In this document: positions 8,716 through 16,848 of the stretch, piece after piece
How positions within the stretch are numbered: the stretch's first letter is position 1
How the letters are laid out: each line of letters starts with the position of its first letter
DNA from: Nocardia blacklockiae
GTDB taxonomy: Bacteria > Actinomycetota > Actinomycetes > Mycobacteriales > Mycobacteriaceae
Assembly (NCBI RefSeq): GCF_015477355.1
Contig: NZ_JADLRJ010000002.1
Coordinates: 310,001-374,000 of the forward strand
Direction: 5' to 3'
DNA: 64,000 nucleotides
Program-made: the position numbers and the translations under genes
Notes under the pieces: generated by a model
What the model was told of the DNA's origin: nothing
Databases searched by the model: none
What the model saw: only the letters and a program-made list of their open reading frames with translations

Positions 8716-8807
8716 GTTGCTGCTCCCTCGGTTGGGTTTCGGATGTGCTGATGCTGACCAGGCCCGACGCAGTGCCGTGACCAACCTACAGGCACTTTGA
8801 AGAATTC

Positions 8808-8826
8808 TTTCTGGGAAACCCAGAAA
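8808..8826. promoter_or_regulatory. Perfect palindrome, probable XRE operator
   Basis: TTTCTGGGAAACCCAGAAA has two perfect 8-base arms around AAA. It lies between the divergent XRE gene (start 8715) and the small genes starting at 8964. An AGAATTCT palindrome abuts it at 8801-8808. The position and symmetry fit an operator for the XRE dimer. Confidence 0.7.
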
Positions 8827-8963
8827 TATGAGCCTCAGGCCGGATCCCGTGATGTTCTGTCGCTGTGCCCGGCGGGCGGAAGCCCGATCCTCACTCGTAG
8901 CAGCAGGTCAAACCACATGGCAGCCGGGCGATCTACCTCCGAACACAACGAATAGAGGTCCCT

Positions 8964-9131
8964 ATGAGCGAGACGCACGCAGCGGTGACAACAGCAACGG
9001 AGAGCGGTACGCCGTGCTTCCGCGTGGTCTTCCCCCGGACGACACCGTTGTACACCGGCTGCTGTGTCCACGTCCGCGACATCGTTGCCGACGTCGCGGG
9101 TGTCCAGCCGGTCGAAAGGCCTGGCGTATGA
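8964..9131 (+). CDS. Small hypothetical protein, 55 residues
   Basis: A short frame from ATG 8964 begins MSETHAAVTTATESG and continues through RVVFPRTTPLYTGCCVHVRDIV. AGAGG lies about seven bases upstream. Its stop overlaps the start of the next small gene (ATGA at 9128-9131), which supports real translation. The product is soluble, with three Cys, two of them adjacent. It is the first gene divergent from the XRE/DUF397 pair. I do not recognise the family; comparable short ORFs often sit opposite Scr1-type regulators. Confidence 0.6.
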   Translation: MSETHAAVTTATESGTPCFRVVFPRTTPLYTGCCVHVRDIVADVAGVQPVERPGV

Positions 9132-9337
9132 GCCTTTTGCTGCTCACACTCCTGTGCCTCTGCGTTGTCGCCACAGTCTGGATAGCGGTCGGCGCCGGCT
9201 CGAACAATCCGCCGTCGCGCCGGTCCGGCGCCACGCACCCTCCCAGCGTCGCCTGCATTCAAGCGCGGCTGAACATGGAGGCACGCTTGGCACGACGACA
9301 ACCCTCGAGCCACAGGCGAAATCAGCTGGTGATTTGA
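9128..9337 (+). CDS. Small single-pass membrane protein, 69 residues
   Basis: The frame starts with ATG 9128, overlapping the previous stop by four bases. Residues 2-24 form a Leu/Val-rich membrane helix (SLLLLTLLCLCVVATVWIAV), followed by a short basic tail. No functional motif is visible. The ATGA overlap suggests coupled translation with the 55-residue protein. The family is unknown. A regulatory or membrane-anchor role beside the XRE pair is possible but not shown. Confidence 0.5.
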   Translation: MSLLLLTLLCLCVVATVWIAVGAGSNNPPSRRSGATHPPSVACIQARLNMEARLARRQPSSHRRNQLVI

Positions 9338-9410
9338 ATGTTCGTCCCGCTCTCCGATTTCGGCCGAACAGCCGATGCACAGCCAGACCCCCGCGCGGCG
9401 GGAGTCAGGG

Positions 9411-9665
9411 ATGTCTGATCTGCGTGAGACGACAGCGAACGGGTTGCGAGCCACCTGGCGTCTACGGCGTATGCACATCGAGATCCTGGACGTGCACTAC
9501 GCATCTCACACTGCCGACATCACATTCCCGCCCGGTACCGACCTTGCCGCAGCGCGCGAGCGCCATCCCGAATGGGCCGAACTGTGGAACAAGATCCGCC
9601 ACGAGTACTGGTTGAGGCTCGCCCCTTCCGCAGGGGCAGTCCAGCACACGGCCGAACAACTGTGA
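9411..9665 (+). CDS. Small hypothetical protein, 84 residues
   Basis: From ATG 9411 the product reads MSDLRETTANGLRATW, then an Ile/His-rich strand region (MHIEILDVHYASHTADITFPPG) and an acidic/aromatic helix (RHPEWAELWNKIRHEYW). It is soluble and I do not recognise the family. A GGGAG-like site precedes the ATG; the frame could start at ATG 9375. It belongs to the row of short plus-strand genes opposite the XRE/DUF397 pair. Confidence 0.55.
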   Translation: MSDLRETTANGLRATWRLRRMHIEILDVHYASHTADITFPPGTDLAAARERHPEWAELWNKIRHEYWLRLAPSAGAVQHTAEQL

Positions 9666-9708
9666 TCGATTCCGCTCATTTGCTCACGTGCCCGAGGAGA
9701 GGGACGCC

Positions 9709-9912
9709 GTGACATCGAAAGATCCTCTGCAGCACAGAACATTTGTGCATGCTGACGGCATGTTGGCGGAGCACATGTGCCAGGTGTCCTTGATGGGTTT
9801 GACTGTCGCGCGGGCCCGGGAGTTGCGGCGCATCCACAGCTCGCATCATCCGGATGAATGCTTTGTGCACCTCGAGGCTGCTTACCTGCTGATGGTCGAG
9901 GGCGACTGTTGA
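9709..9912 (+). CDS. Small hypothetical protein, 67 residues
   Basis: GTG 9709 is preceded by a strong GAGGAGAGGG site; GTG 9688 is an in-frame alternative. The product contains HADGMLAEHMCQVSLMGL, ARELRRIHSSHHPDECFVHLEAAYLL and a C-terminal EGDC. His and Cys are frequent, but no known metal motif is clear. The stop lies 20 bases before the end of the convergent fructokinase gene. The family is not recognised; it is the last of the four small genes of this cassette. Confidence 0.55.
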   Translation: MTSKDPLQHRTFVHADGMLAEHMCQVSLMGLTVARARELRRIHSSHHPDECFVHLEAAYLLMVEGDC

Positions 9913-9932
9913 CCCGAGGGGCGGGCGATGAA

Positions 9933-10871
9933 TCAGGGCTTTGAATGGGCGTCGCGAGTTGCTCGGTCGGGGAGGTCGGCGCCTGGGCGGGAGACGGTTA
10001 GGGACGAGGACAGTGCTGCTGTTTCGAGAGCCTTGCGAAGCTGGGAGGAGTCGATGTCTCGCAAGACTTTTCGGTTTTCCGCGCCCAATAGGCCTTGCGT
10101 CCACAAGGCGTCGATCAGGCCGGTCATGAAGGCGTCGCCTGCGCCTACTGCGTCCACGACCTCGGTGGGGGCGGCGGGGACATGGACTGTGCCGGAGTGG
10201 GTGGTGGCGAAAGCGCCTTGGGCGCCGAGGGTTACGGCGACTATCGCAGGGCCCTGGGACAGCCATTGCGCGGCAACGGCTTCCGCGGAAAGGGACGGTT
10301 CGAGCCAGCGGAGGTCCTCGTCGCTGGCCTTGACGACGTCGGCCTGGGAGACCAAGTAGTCGATGTGGGTGCGGGCGGCGGGTGGGTCGTCGATCAGTTG
10401 GGGCCGGAGGTTCGGATCGAAGGTGATCGTGGAGGTCGGGGCGTAGCGGGTGATGGTGGTTGCTACTTCGGCGGAGCCGGGGTCCAGGACGGCGGCAATG
10501 GAACCGGTGTGTACGACCAGTGGGGATGCCACGGCGGCGGGGCGTGGTTGCCAATGGATGTCGAAACGATATGTGGCTGAGCCATTTTCGTCCAGCACCG
10601 CCTGCGCCGTGGCGGTGCGGGCGGCATTGCGGCTGCCTTCGGCGAGTGCTACGCCGGAAGCGTTCAGATGGTCGAGGATCCGCTGCCCGTATTCGTCGTC
10701 GCCGATCGAGGTCAGAAAATCGACCTGCCTGCCGAGTCTCGCGAGGCCGACCGCCACGTTCAACGGACTACCACCGACGTGCTCCCCCGTCACTCGGCCG
10801 TCCCGAATAACGATGTCTATCAAGGCTTCACCGATAACCAGCGCGCCCGACCCATCGCTTCGTCCGATCAT
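9933..10871 (-). CDS. PfkB family carbohydrate kinase (probable fructokinase)
   Basis: 312 residues of the ribokinase/PfkB fold. The N-terminal sugar-binding signature is GGSPLNVAVGLARLG (about residue 33-47), and the C-terminal ATP/anion-hole signature is DAVGAGDAFMTG (about 245-256) with the catalytic Asp. It phosphorylates a ketose or related sugar with ATP. It lies 91 bases downstream of a mannitol 2-dehydrogenase and a sorbitol-type dehydrogenase on the same strand. Both of those would make fructose from hexitols, so a fructokinase role is the natural reading: polyol to fructose to fructose-6-phosphate. The exact substrate is inferred from context. Confidence 0.85.
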   Translation of the reverse strand: MIGRSDGSGALVIGEALIDIVIRDGRVTGEHVGGSPLNVAVGLARLGRQVDFLTSIGDDEYGQRILDHLNASGVALAEGSRNAARTATAQAVLDENGSATYRFDIHWQPRPAAVASPLVVHTGSIAAVLDPGSAEVATTITRYAPTSTITFDPNLRPQLIDDPPAARTHIDYLVSQADVVKASDEDLRWLEPSLSAEAVAAQWLSQGPAIVAVTLGAQGAFATTHSGTVHVPAAPTEVVDAVGAGDAFMTGLIDALWTQGLLGAENRKVLRDIDSSQLRKALETAALSSSLTVSRPGADLPDRATRDAHSKP

Positions 10872-10917
10872 CGCCGACTCACCGCAGCATCGTGCGCCCT
10901 CAGCCCACTCGAGCCGT

Positions 10918-10991
10918 CTTCACCAGGTCTTCCAGCACAGCCCCAAGACTCCGCAACCACGCTCACTGCGGCTTCACCAAGTCTTCCAGCG
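10918..10991. repeat. 54-base-offset duplicated tail of the mannitol dehydrogenase gene
   Basis: CTTCACCAGGTCTTCCAGCA at 10918 and CTTCACCAAGTCTTCCAGCG at 10972 differ at two of twenty bases. On the minus strand they encode LEDLVKTA after, and LEDLVKPQ before, the stop at 10963-10965. The offset is exactly 18 codons, so the second copy stays in frame behind the stop. Confidence 0.7.
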
Positions 10992-12426
10992 TCGCCCGCG
11001 CACCGTCGCGATGCAGGGCCGTCAGCACACCCACATACTCCTCGACGAACCGCGGCTGGTCCACCAGATCGCCGAAGACGGAACGGTTTTCCAGGAACGC
11101 CAAGGGATTGTCACGCTGAGTCCGCGCGAGCGGAATCAGAGTGTCGGCGAGCCGATCCACCACCTCGATCGGCTCGCCGTGCTCGTCGACGGCCTCGGCG
11201 TAGCGTGCCCAGGCGGCGACCGTCGCGGCGGCCATGCGGACGGGGCGGTCGGCGGCGAGGTTGTCGCGGATCACGGGCAGCAGCCATTTCGGGATGCGGT
11301 CGGAGGAGTCGGCGCACAGGCGGGCCACGGTGTCGCGGATGTGGGGGTTGGCGAAGCGCTGGATCAGGGAGGCGCGGAAGGTGGTCAGGCCGGGGATGCG
11401 GGGCAGGGTGGGCATGGCCTCGTAATCGAGGTACTGGTCGAGGAATTCGGCGAACAGCGGGTCCTGCGCGGCCTCGTGCACGAGGCGGTAGCCCGCGAGA
11501 TAGGCGAAGTAGCACAGGCATTGGTGACCGGCGTTGAGCAGCCGCAGCTTCATCAGCTCGTAGGCGTAGACGTCGTCGACGAGCTGCACGCCCGCGTCGT
11601 CCAGCGGCGGCCGGCCCGCGGCGAAGTCGTCCTCCAGCACCCATGCCGCGAACGGTTCGGCGAGCACCGGCCACTCGTCGTGCACCCCGGTGTCGGCTTC
11701 GAGCCGCTCGACGACGTCCGGTGTGGTGACCGGGGTGATACGGTCCACCATCGAGTTGGGGAACCCGACATTGCCGCTGATCCATTGCGCCAGTGTGGGA
11801 TCCACCTGCTCGGCGTAGGAGGTGAAGGATCGGCGGGCGACGCGGCCGTTGCCTTCGATGTTGTCGCACGACACGATCGTCGGCGCGGCGACGCCACGCT
11901 CGCGACGGCGCGCCAGTGCCGCCGTCACCAGACCGAACACCGTGGCGGGGGGATACTCACCGCTCAGGTCGCGCCGCACAGCCGGTGCGTCGCAGTCGAA
12001 TTCGCCGTCGCTGTCGCGCAGGTTGTAGCCGCCCTCGGTGATGGTGAGCGAGATGATCCGGATGGCGGGATCGGCGAGCAGCTCCACCACGGCCTCGGGA
12101 TCGTCCGGCGCGTAACGGTAGTCGACGATCGATCCGATCACCCGCGACTCCCGGGAGCCGTCGGGGTGCGCCAGCACGAGCGTGTAGAGGCCGTCCTGAT
12201 CCCGCAGCACATCGCGCATACGGCGGTCGGCGGGGGTCACGCCGATGCCGCAGATGCCCCACTCCAGCGCCCGGCCGGACGTCATCAGCTTGTCGAGATA
12301 CATCGCCTGGTGCGCGCGGTGGAATCCGCCGACCCCGAAGTGCGCGATACCCACACGCACCGCGTCGCGGTCGTAGCGCGGACCGACGACCGGGATGCGG
12401 GTCACGGTACTGCGATTCAGCTTCAT
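10963..12426 (-). CDS. Mannitol 2-dehydrogenase / polyol dehydrogenase (long-chain, MtlK family)
   Basis: 487 residues, the usual length for monomeric long-chain mannitol dehydrogenases. The N-terminal Rossmann part shows GIAHFGVGGFHRAHQAMYLD (about residue 27-46), and TIVSCDNIEGNG and GFPNSMVDRI follow near 195-240. The catalytic-region motif KLRLLNAGHQCLCYFAYL (about 305) includes the Lys-x-x-x-x-Asn-x-x-His arrangement. It oxidises D-mannitol, or related D-arabinitol or sorbitol, to the ketose with NAD. ATG 12426 overlaps the stop of the Zn dehydrogenase by one base (TGATG); GTG 12429 is possible. It is the middle gene of the minus-strand polyol operon, probably controlled by the SorC operator near 13490. 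The C-terminal tail is followed by an in-frame duplicated copy. Confidence 0.9.
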   Translation of the reverse strand: MKLNRSTVTRIPVVGPRYDRDAVRVGIAHFGVGGFHRAHQAMYLDKLMTSGRALEWGICGIGVTPADRRMRDVLRDQDGLYTLVLAHPDGSRESRVIGSIVDYRYAPDDPEAVVELLADPAIRIISLTITEGGYNLRDSDGEFDCDAPAVRRDLSGEYPPATVFGLVTAALARRRERGVAAPTIVSCDNIEGNGRVARRSFTSYAEQVDPTLAQWISGNVGFPNSMVDRITPVTTPDVVERLEADTGVHDEWPVLAEPFAAWVLEDDFAAGRPPLDDAGVQLVDDVYAYELMKLRLLNAGHQCLCYFAYLAGYRLVHEAAQDPLFAEFLDQYLDYEAMPTLPRIPGLTTFRASLIQRFANPHIRDTVARLCADSSDRIPKWLLPVIRDNLAADRPVRMAAATVAAWARYAEAVDEHGEPIEVVDRLADTLIPLARTQRDNPLAFLENRSVFGDLVDQPRFVEEYVGVLTALHRDGARATLEDLVKPQ

Positions 12427-13457
12427 CACTCAGCCACCTCGACGATCGTCTTGAGACTGCCCGGCCGCCGATCCGAATCCAGCGCCTCCGCGGCCCGTTC
12501 CAGCGGATACCTTGCCGTCACCATAGCGTCCGGATCGACCCGGCCGGCCGAAGCGAGCGCGATCGCGGCCGGCCACGTGTCGGCATAGCGGAACACGCCG
12601 GTCACCACGAGCTCCCGATTCTGGATGCGCTGCACCGGCAGCGACATGGTCGGCGTGCCCGAGCCGACCAGCACGACGCGACCCGCCGGGCGCACCGCGG
12701 CGATGCCCGCGCACACCGCGGCCTGAGCACCGGACGCGTCCACGAACGCGTCCACGGAAAGGTCGGACAACTCCGCCGGGTCGACGACCGCGGTCGCCCC
12801 GAAACGCCCGGCCAACTCCCGCCGATCCGGATCCGGATCGCTGACCACGATCTCCGTGGCCCCGAAGGCCCGCGCCACCTGCACCACCATGACGCCGATC
12901 GGTCCGGCCCCCGCGACGAGCACCCGCGACCCGCCCGACACACCCGCCTTGCGCACGGCCGCGATCCCCACCGACAGCGGCTCGCACAGCGCCGCCGCCG
13001 CATCGGACATGGTGTCGGGAATCGGGTGCGCGAAGCCCGCGCCGATCGTCACGTAGTCGCAGAACGCGCCGTCCACCGGCGGCGTGCCGAAGAATCGCAT
13101 GTGCGGGCACAGGTTGTAGTGACCCGCGCGGGTCGGCGCGCTGTCGGGATCGGGGCGCTGCGGCTCGATCGAAACCCGTTGCTCCACGCGCTCTTCCGGC
13201 ACGCCGGGCCCCACGGCCACGATCACCCCACCGGCCTCGTGCCCGAGTATCAGCGGCGCCTCGACCACGAATTCACCGATGCGCCCCTCGCGGTAGTAGT
13301 GCGTGTCGGAGCCACAGACACCGACCGCGTGCACCCGGATCAGCACATCGCCCGGGCCCGGCCGCGGCACCGGGCGTTCCTGCATCGCCATGCGTCCCGG
13401 CGCGAGCAGCACGGCGGCCCGCATCCGAGAAGGTGTTGTCTGCGTCACACTCTGCAT
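12426..13457 (-). CDS. Zinc-dependent polyol dehydrogenase (sorbitol/xylitol/L-iditol type)
   Basis: 343 residues of the medium-chain dehydrogenase fold. The catalytic-zinc region is GVCGSDTHYYREGRIG (Cys near residue 49) with GHEAGGVIVAVG (His-Glu near 73) and CEPLSVG later, as in sorbitol dehydrogenases. The NAD-binding motif is VAGAGPIGVMV (about 184). The four-Cys structural-zinc loop typical of alcohol dehydrogenases is mostly lost (only CPHMRF remains), as in many polyol enzymes. It is the first gene of the minus-strand operon, divergent from the SorC regulator, and overlaps the mannitol dehydrogenase by one base. It likely converts sorbitol or xylitol to fructose or xylulose. Confidence 0.9.
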   Translation of the reverse strand: MQSVTQTTPSRMRAAVLLAPGRMAMQERPVPRPGPGDVLIRVHAVGVCGSDTHYYREGRIGEFVVEAPLILGHEAGGVIVAVGPGVPEERVEQRVSIEPQRPDPDSAPTRAGHYNLCPHMRFFGTPPVDGAFCDYVTIGAGFAHPIPDTMSDAAAALCEPLSVGIAAVRKAGVSGGSRVLVAGAGPIGVMVVQVARAFGATEIVVSDPDPDRRELAGRFGATAVVDPAELSDLSVDAFVDASGAQAAVCAGIAAVRPAGRVVLVGSGTPTMSLPVQRIQNRELVVTGVFRYADTWPAAIALASAGRVDPDAMVTARYPLERAAEALDSDRRPGSLKTIVEVAE

Positions 13458-13467
13458 GCTAGCGTGG

Positions 13468-13501
13468 TGAGCAACTAATCACACCCCTGAGCATTTGCTC
13501 A
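13468..13501. promoter_or_regulatory. Two SorC-type operator sites, 20 bases apart
   Basis: TGAGCATTTGCTCA at 13488-13501 is a perfect 14-base palindrome. TGAGCAACTAATCA at 13468-13481 keeps the left half-site and four of six bases of the right half. The 20-base spacing is about two helical turns. The sites lie between the start of the Zn dehydrogenase (13457) and the SorC gene (13529), so one regulator could control both directions. Confidence 0.75.
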
Positions 13502-13528
13502 CGGGTTGGCGTGACATCGGAGTGTGTG

Positions 13529-14536
13529 ATGGCCGGATCGGCGCTCAACGGGCGAGGGCCCTCGGCACCGGGTTCGGAGGACCTGCGGTTGGCTCTGCGC
13601 GCGGCCACGCTCTATTACCTCGACGGCCTCACCCAGGCGGAAGTAGCCGCGCGCCTGGGCGTTTCGCGGCCCACCGCCGGGCGGCTGATCGCGCGGGCGA
13701 AGGCGCGGGGCCTGGTCCGCATCGAGGTGGTGGTGCCCGACGACCAGCGCGACACCCTGCACGCCGAGGAGGAGAGCGCCCTCGAGCGCGCGTTCGGGCT
13801 CACCGAGGCCGTCGTGGTCGGGGACAACGTGGACGCCGCCGGACCACCGGACGACCCGGCGGGCTGGGCCGGAATCGGCCGGGCCGCCGCGCGACTGCTC
13901 ACCCGCCGCCTCGCCGAATCCGACACGCTCGGCTTCACCTGGGGCCCCGAGACCGTCGCGGTGGCCCGCGCGCTGCCGACCGGCGCGGCTTCCTGCCGCG
14001 CCATCGTGCAGCTCGACGGCGCGATGACCAGCGCCAACTACCAGACGGGCAGCGAATACATCCTGGGCCGCTGCGCCGAGCAGCTCCAGGCCGACATGAT
14101 CCGGCTGCCCGCCCCGCTCTACGCCGACGCGACCACCGTGGCCTCGCTGCGCTCTGATTCGAGCTTCTCGGTCGCGCTCTCGGCGGGCCGCACCGCCGAG
14201 GCGATGATGTTCGGCGTCGGCGCGGTCTCCACCTCGACGACCTTGTTCGAGGGCAGCTACCTCGACACCGCCATGCTGGACGCGCTCGCGGCGCTCGGCG
14301 CGGTCGGCGAGATCGGCGGGCGGTTCTTCGCGACCGACGGCACGGTCCTGGAGACCGAGATGAGCGACCGCACCGTCTCGGTGGCCCTCGAGGACATTCG
14401 CGCTTGCCCGAAATCCATCCTGCTGACCGGCGGCACCGCCAAGCACGAGGCCGCCCTCGGCGCGCTGCGCGGCGGCTTCGCCCGCTACCTGGTCTGCGAT
14501 ATCGACTGCGCGCGTTGGCTTCTCGAACGGCAATGA
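13529..14536 (+). CDS. SorC family (DeoR-like sugar-binding) transcriptional regulator
   Basis: About 335 residues. The N-terminal helix-turn-helix is AALYYLDG-like: ATLYYLDGLTQAEVAARLGV with recognition helix SRPTAGRLIARA (about residues 25-60). The C-terminal ~250 residues are the SorC sugar-binding domain (GIGRAAARLLTRRL, LGFTWGPETVAVA, LDGAMTSANYQTGSEYI, TGGTAKHEAALGALRGGF). Such proteins bind phosphorylated sugars and switch polyol operons. ATG 13529 was chosen because GGAG lies six bases upstream; GTG 13511 is in frame. The gene is divergent from the dehydrogenases and sits directly behind the palindromic operator, so it is the likely regulator of both sides. Confidence 0.92.
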   Translation: MAGSALNGRGPSAPGSEDLRLALRAATLYYLDGLTQAEVAARLGVSRPTAGRLIARAKARGLVRIEVVVPDDQRDTLHAEEESALERAFGLTEAVVVGDNVDAAGPPDDPAGWAGIGRAAARLLTRRLAESDTLGFTWGPETVAVARALPTGAASCRAIVQLDGAMTSANYQTGSEYILGRCAEQLQADMIRLPAPLYADATTVASLRSDSSFSVALSAGRTAEAMMFGVGAVSTSTTLFEGSYLDTAMLDALAALGAVGEIGGRFFATDGTVLETEMSDRTVSVALEDIRACPKSILLTGGTAKHEAALGALRGGFARYLVCDIDCARWLLERQ

Positions 14537-14560
14537 GATCACTGGGGAAATGAGGTACGC

Positions 14561-15898
14561 ATGAAGCCCCGCCTGTTCACCGCGGCCGCCGCGGCGCTGT
14601 GCCTGACGGTGTCGGGCTGCGCCGGCGCCGGATCGCTGGGCGCCTCCGCCGACACCGTCACCATCGCGATGGTCTCCAACTCGCAGATGACCGACGCGCA
14701 GCAGCTGGCGAAGCAGTTCGAGGCCGCCAACCCCGACGTGGATCTCCGGTTCGTCACCCTGTCGGAGAATCAGGCGCGCGCCAAGATCACCGCGTCGACC
14801 GCGATGGGCGGCGGCGAATTCGACGTCGCGATGATCAGCAACTACGAGACCCCGCAGTGGGCCGAGAACGGTTGGCTGGTCAACCTTTCCGACTACATGC
14901 GCAAGACGCCCGGCTACGACGAGAACGACTTCATTCCGTCGCTGCGCAAGTCGCTGTCGTACCGGGGCGACATGTACTCGGTCCCGTTCTACGGCGAGTC
15001 CTCGTTCCTGATGTATCGCAAGGACCTGTTCGAGCAGGCCGGAATCGCGTTGTCGCCCAAGCCGACCTGGCCGGAGGTCGCCGACGCGGCGGCAAAGCTG
15101 GACCGGCCCGACCTGGCGGGCATCTGCCTGCGCGGCAAGCCCGGCTGGGGCGAGGTGCTGGCCCCACTGAACACGGTGATCAACACCTTCGGCGGCCGCT
15201 GGTTCGACGAGCAGTGGCACGCACAGCTCACCAGCCCGGAAACCGAACGCGCCGTGCGGTTCTACGTCGACCTGGTGCGCGCACACGGCGAATCCGGTGC
15301 GGCCACCAGCGGATTCGGCGAATGCGCCACGCAGCTGGCACAGGGCCGCGTCGCCATGTGGTACGACGCCACCTCGGCCGTCTCGGTGCTCGAGGACGCT
15401 GAGCAGAGCAAGGTGGTCGGCAGGATCGGCTATGCGCCCGCGCCGATCTCGGTCAAGGACCACTCGGGCTGGCTGTACACCTGGTCGCTGGGCATCCCGG
15501 TCAACAGCAAGCATCGCGACGCCGCCTGGCGGTTCATCTCGTGGATGACCGACAAGGCCTACCTGCGCACCGTCGGCGAGCAACTGGGCTGGGAGCGGGT
15601 GCCGCCGGGCAGCCGGTTGTCGACCTATCAGATGCCGGAGTACCGGCAGGCCGCCGCGGCCTTCGGCCCGCTGACTCTGGAGTCGATCGAGAACGCCGCG
15701 CCGGATCGTCCTACCGTGCAACCGGTTCCGTACACCGGCGTGCAGTTCCTCGCGATTCCGGAGTTCCAGGATCTCGGGACCCGCGTCAGCCAGCAGATCA
15801 GCGCGGCGATCGCCGGTCAGAAATCCGTCACCGACGCACTGGCCCAGGCACAGGAGTACGCCGAGGCGGTCGGCAAGACATACCGGGAGAACCAATGA
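14561..15898 (+). CDS. Sugar/polyol ABC transporter solute-binding lipoprotein
   Basis: 445 residues. The signal peptide ends in lipobox VSGC (about residue 21). The mature protein is an extracellular solute-binding protein family 1: VTIAMVSNSQMTDAQQLAKQFEAANPDVDLRFV at the start, GGGEFDVAMISNYETPQWAENGWL, SLSYRGDMYSVPFYGESSFLMYRKDLFEQAG, and WRFISWMTDKAY near the C-terminus are the typical blocks. It delivers substrate to the two permeases that follow with overlapping starts. A GAGGT site precedes the ATG. The context of mannitol and sorbitol dehydrogenases points to a hexitol or pentitol ligand, as in SmoE-type systems. Confidence 0.93.
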   Translation: MKPRLFTAAAAALCLTVSGCAGAGSLGASADTVTIAMVSNSQMTDAQQLAKQFEAANPDVDLRFVTLSENQARAKITASTAMGGGEFDVAMISNYETPQWAENGWLVNLSDYMRKTPGYDENDFIPSLRKSLSYRGDMYSVPFYGESSFLMYRKDLFEQAGIALSPKPTWPEVADAAAKLDRPDLAGICLRGKPGWGEVLAPLNTVINTFGGRWFDEQWHAQLTSPETERAVRFYVDLVRAHGESGAATSGFGECATQLAQGRVAMWYDATSAVSVLEDAEQSKVVGRIGYAPAPISVKDHSGWLYTWSLGIPVNSKHRDAAWRFISWMTDKAYLRTVGEQLGWERVPPGSRLSTYQMPEYRQAAAAFGPLTLESIENAAPDRPTVQPVPYTGVQFLAIPEFQDLGTRVSQQISAAIAGQKSVTDALAQAQEYAEAVGKTYRENQ

Positions 15899-16848
15899 CC
15901 ACAATCGCGGCGGAGCCCGTTGCCGAACGGGTGACGAGAATCCGGAAAGCCAAGGACGCCAAGGTCTCCCGGACCGAGGGCTGGCGGCGGCGCGGGCCGC
16001 TGCTGCCCGCGCTGATCTTCATGATCGTGGTCACCCAGGTCCCGTTCCTGTTCACGCTGTACTACTCGACGCAGTCGTGGAACCTGGTGCGGCCCGGGTC
16101 GCGTCGCTTCGTCGGGTTACGGAACTACCTGGAGATCGTGCGGGACAGCCAGTTCTGGTCGGTCACCGTCAACACCGTCGTGCTGATCGTCGGCGTCGTA
16201 CTGATCTCGGCCTTCCTGGGCCTGCTGCTCGCGCTGCTGCTGGACCGGGCCTTCCTCGGGCGCGGCGTGGTGCGCACGCTGCTGATCACCCCGTTCCTGG
16301 TGACTCCCGTTGCGGGAGCGCTGGTCTGGAAGACGGCGATGCTGGATCCGGTGTTCGGCATCGTCAATTTCGTGCTCACGCCGTTCGGGGTGCACGACAT
16401 CGACTGGGTGAGCCGGTATCCGCTGCCGTCGGTGATGGTCGAAATGGTCTGGCAGTGGACGCCTTTCATGATGCTGCTGATCCTGGCCGGGTTGCAGTCC
16501 ATGCCCCGCGACATCCTCGAGGCCGGCCGGGTCGACGGAGCGGGCGCGTTCGCGCTGTTCCGGGAACTCACGCTGCCGCACCTGCGGCGATTCATCGAAC
16601 TCGGCGTGGTGCTGGGCGCGGTCTACCTGGTCAACACCTTCGACACCATCTACATGATGACCCAGGGCGGCCCCGGCATCGCCAGCGCCAACCTGCCGTT
16701 CTACATCTACCAGCGCGCGTTCCTGGGCTTCGACATGGGCCAGGCCGCCGCGATGGGTGTGGTCGTGGTGGTCGGCACGATCGTCATCGCGACGTTCGCG
16801 CTCCGGCTGATCTTCACATCGTTCACGGGTAAAGAGGAGGCGGCCTGA
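15895..16848 (+). CDS. Sugar/polyol ABC transporter permease 1 (MalF-like)
   Basis: 317 residues with six predicted membrane helices. The first is at about residue 38 (LLPALIFMIVVTQVPFLFTLYY) and the last near 295. The EAA loop that contacts the ATPase is EAGRVDGAGAFALFRELTLPHL (about 210-231). Its ATG overlaps the binding-protein stop (ATGA), and its stop overlaps the next permease start, which shows tight co-translation. It forms the transmembrane channel with the 16848 product for polyol uptake. Confidence 0.93.
   Translation: MTTIAAEPVAERVTRIRKAKDAKVSRTEGWRRRGPLLPALIFMIVVTQVPFLFTLYYSTQSWNLVRPGSRRFVGLRNYLEIVRDSQFWSVTVNTVVLIVGVVLISAFLGLLLALLLDRAFLGRGVVRTLLITPFLVTPVAGALVWKTAMLDPVFGIVNFVLTPFGVHDIDWVSRYPLPSVMVEMVWQWTPFMMLLILAGLQSMPRDILEAGRVDGAGAFALFRELTLPHLRRFIELGVVLGAVYLVNTFDTIYMMTQGGPGIASANLPFYIYQRAFLGFDMGQAAAMGVVVVVGTIVIATFALRLIFTSFTGKEEAA

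Noticed and set aside
10450-12588. 712-residue open frame on the plus strand
   Set aside because: It is antisense to the mannitol dehydrogenase and kinase genes and lacks any recognisable domain or ribosome site.
13499-15904. 801-residue open frame on the minus strand
   Set aside because: It is the complement of the SorC and binding-protein genes; it has an Arg/Gln/Gly-biased composition and no domain, which is typical of GC-rich shadow frames.
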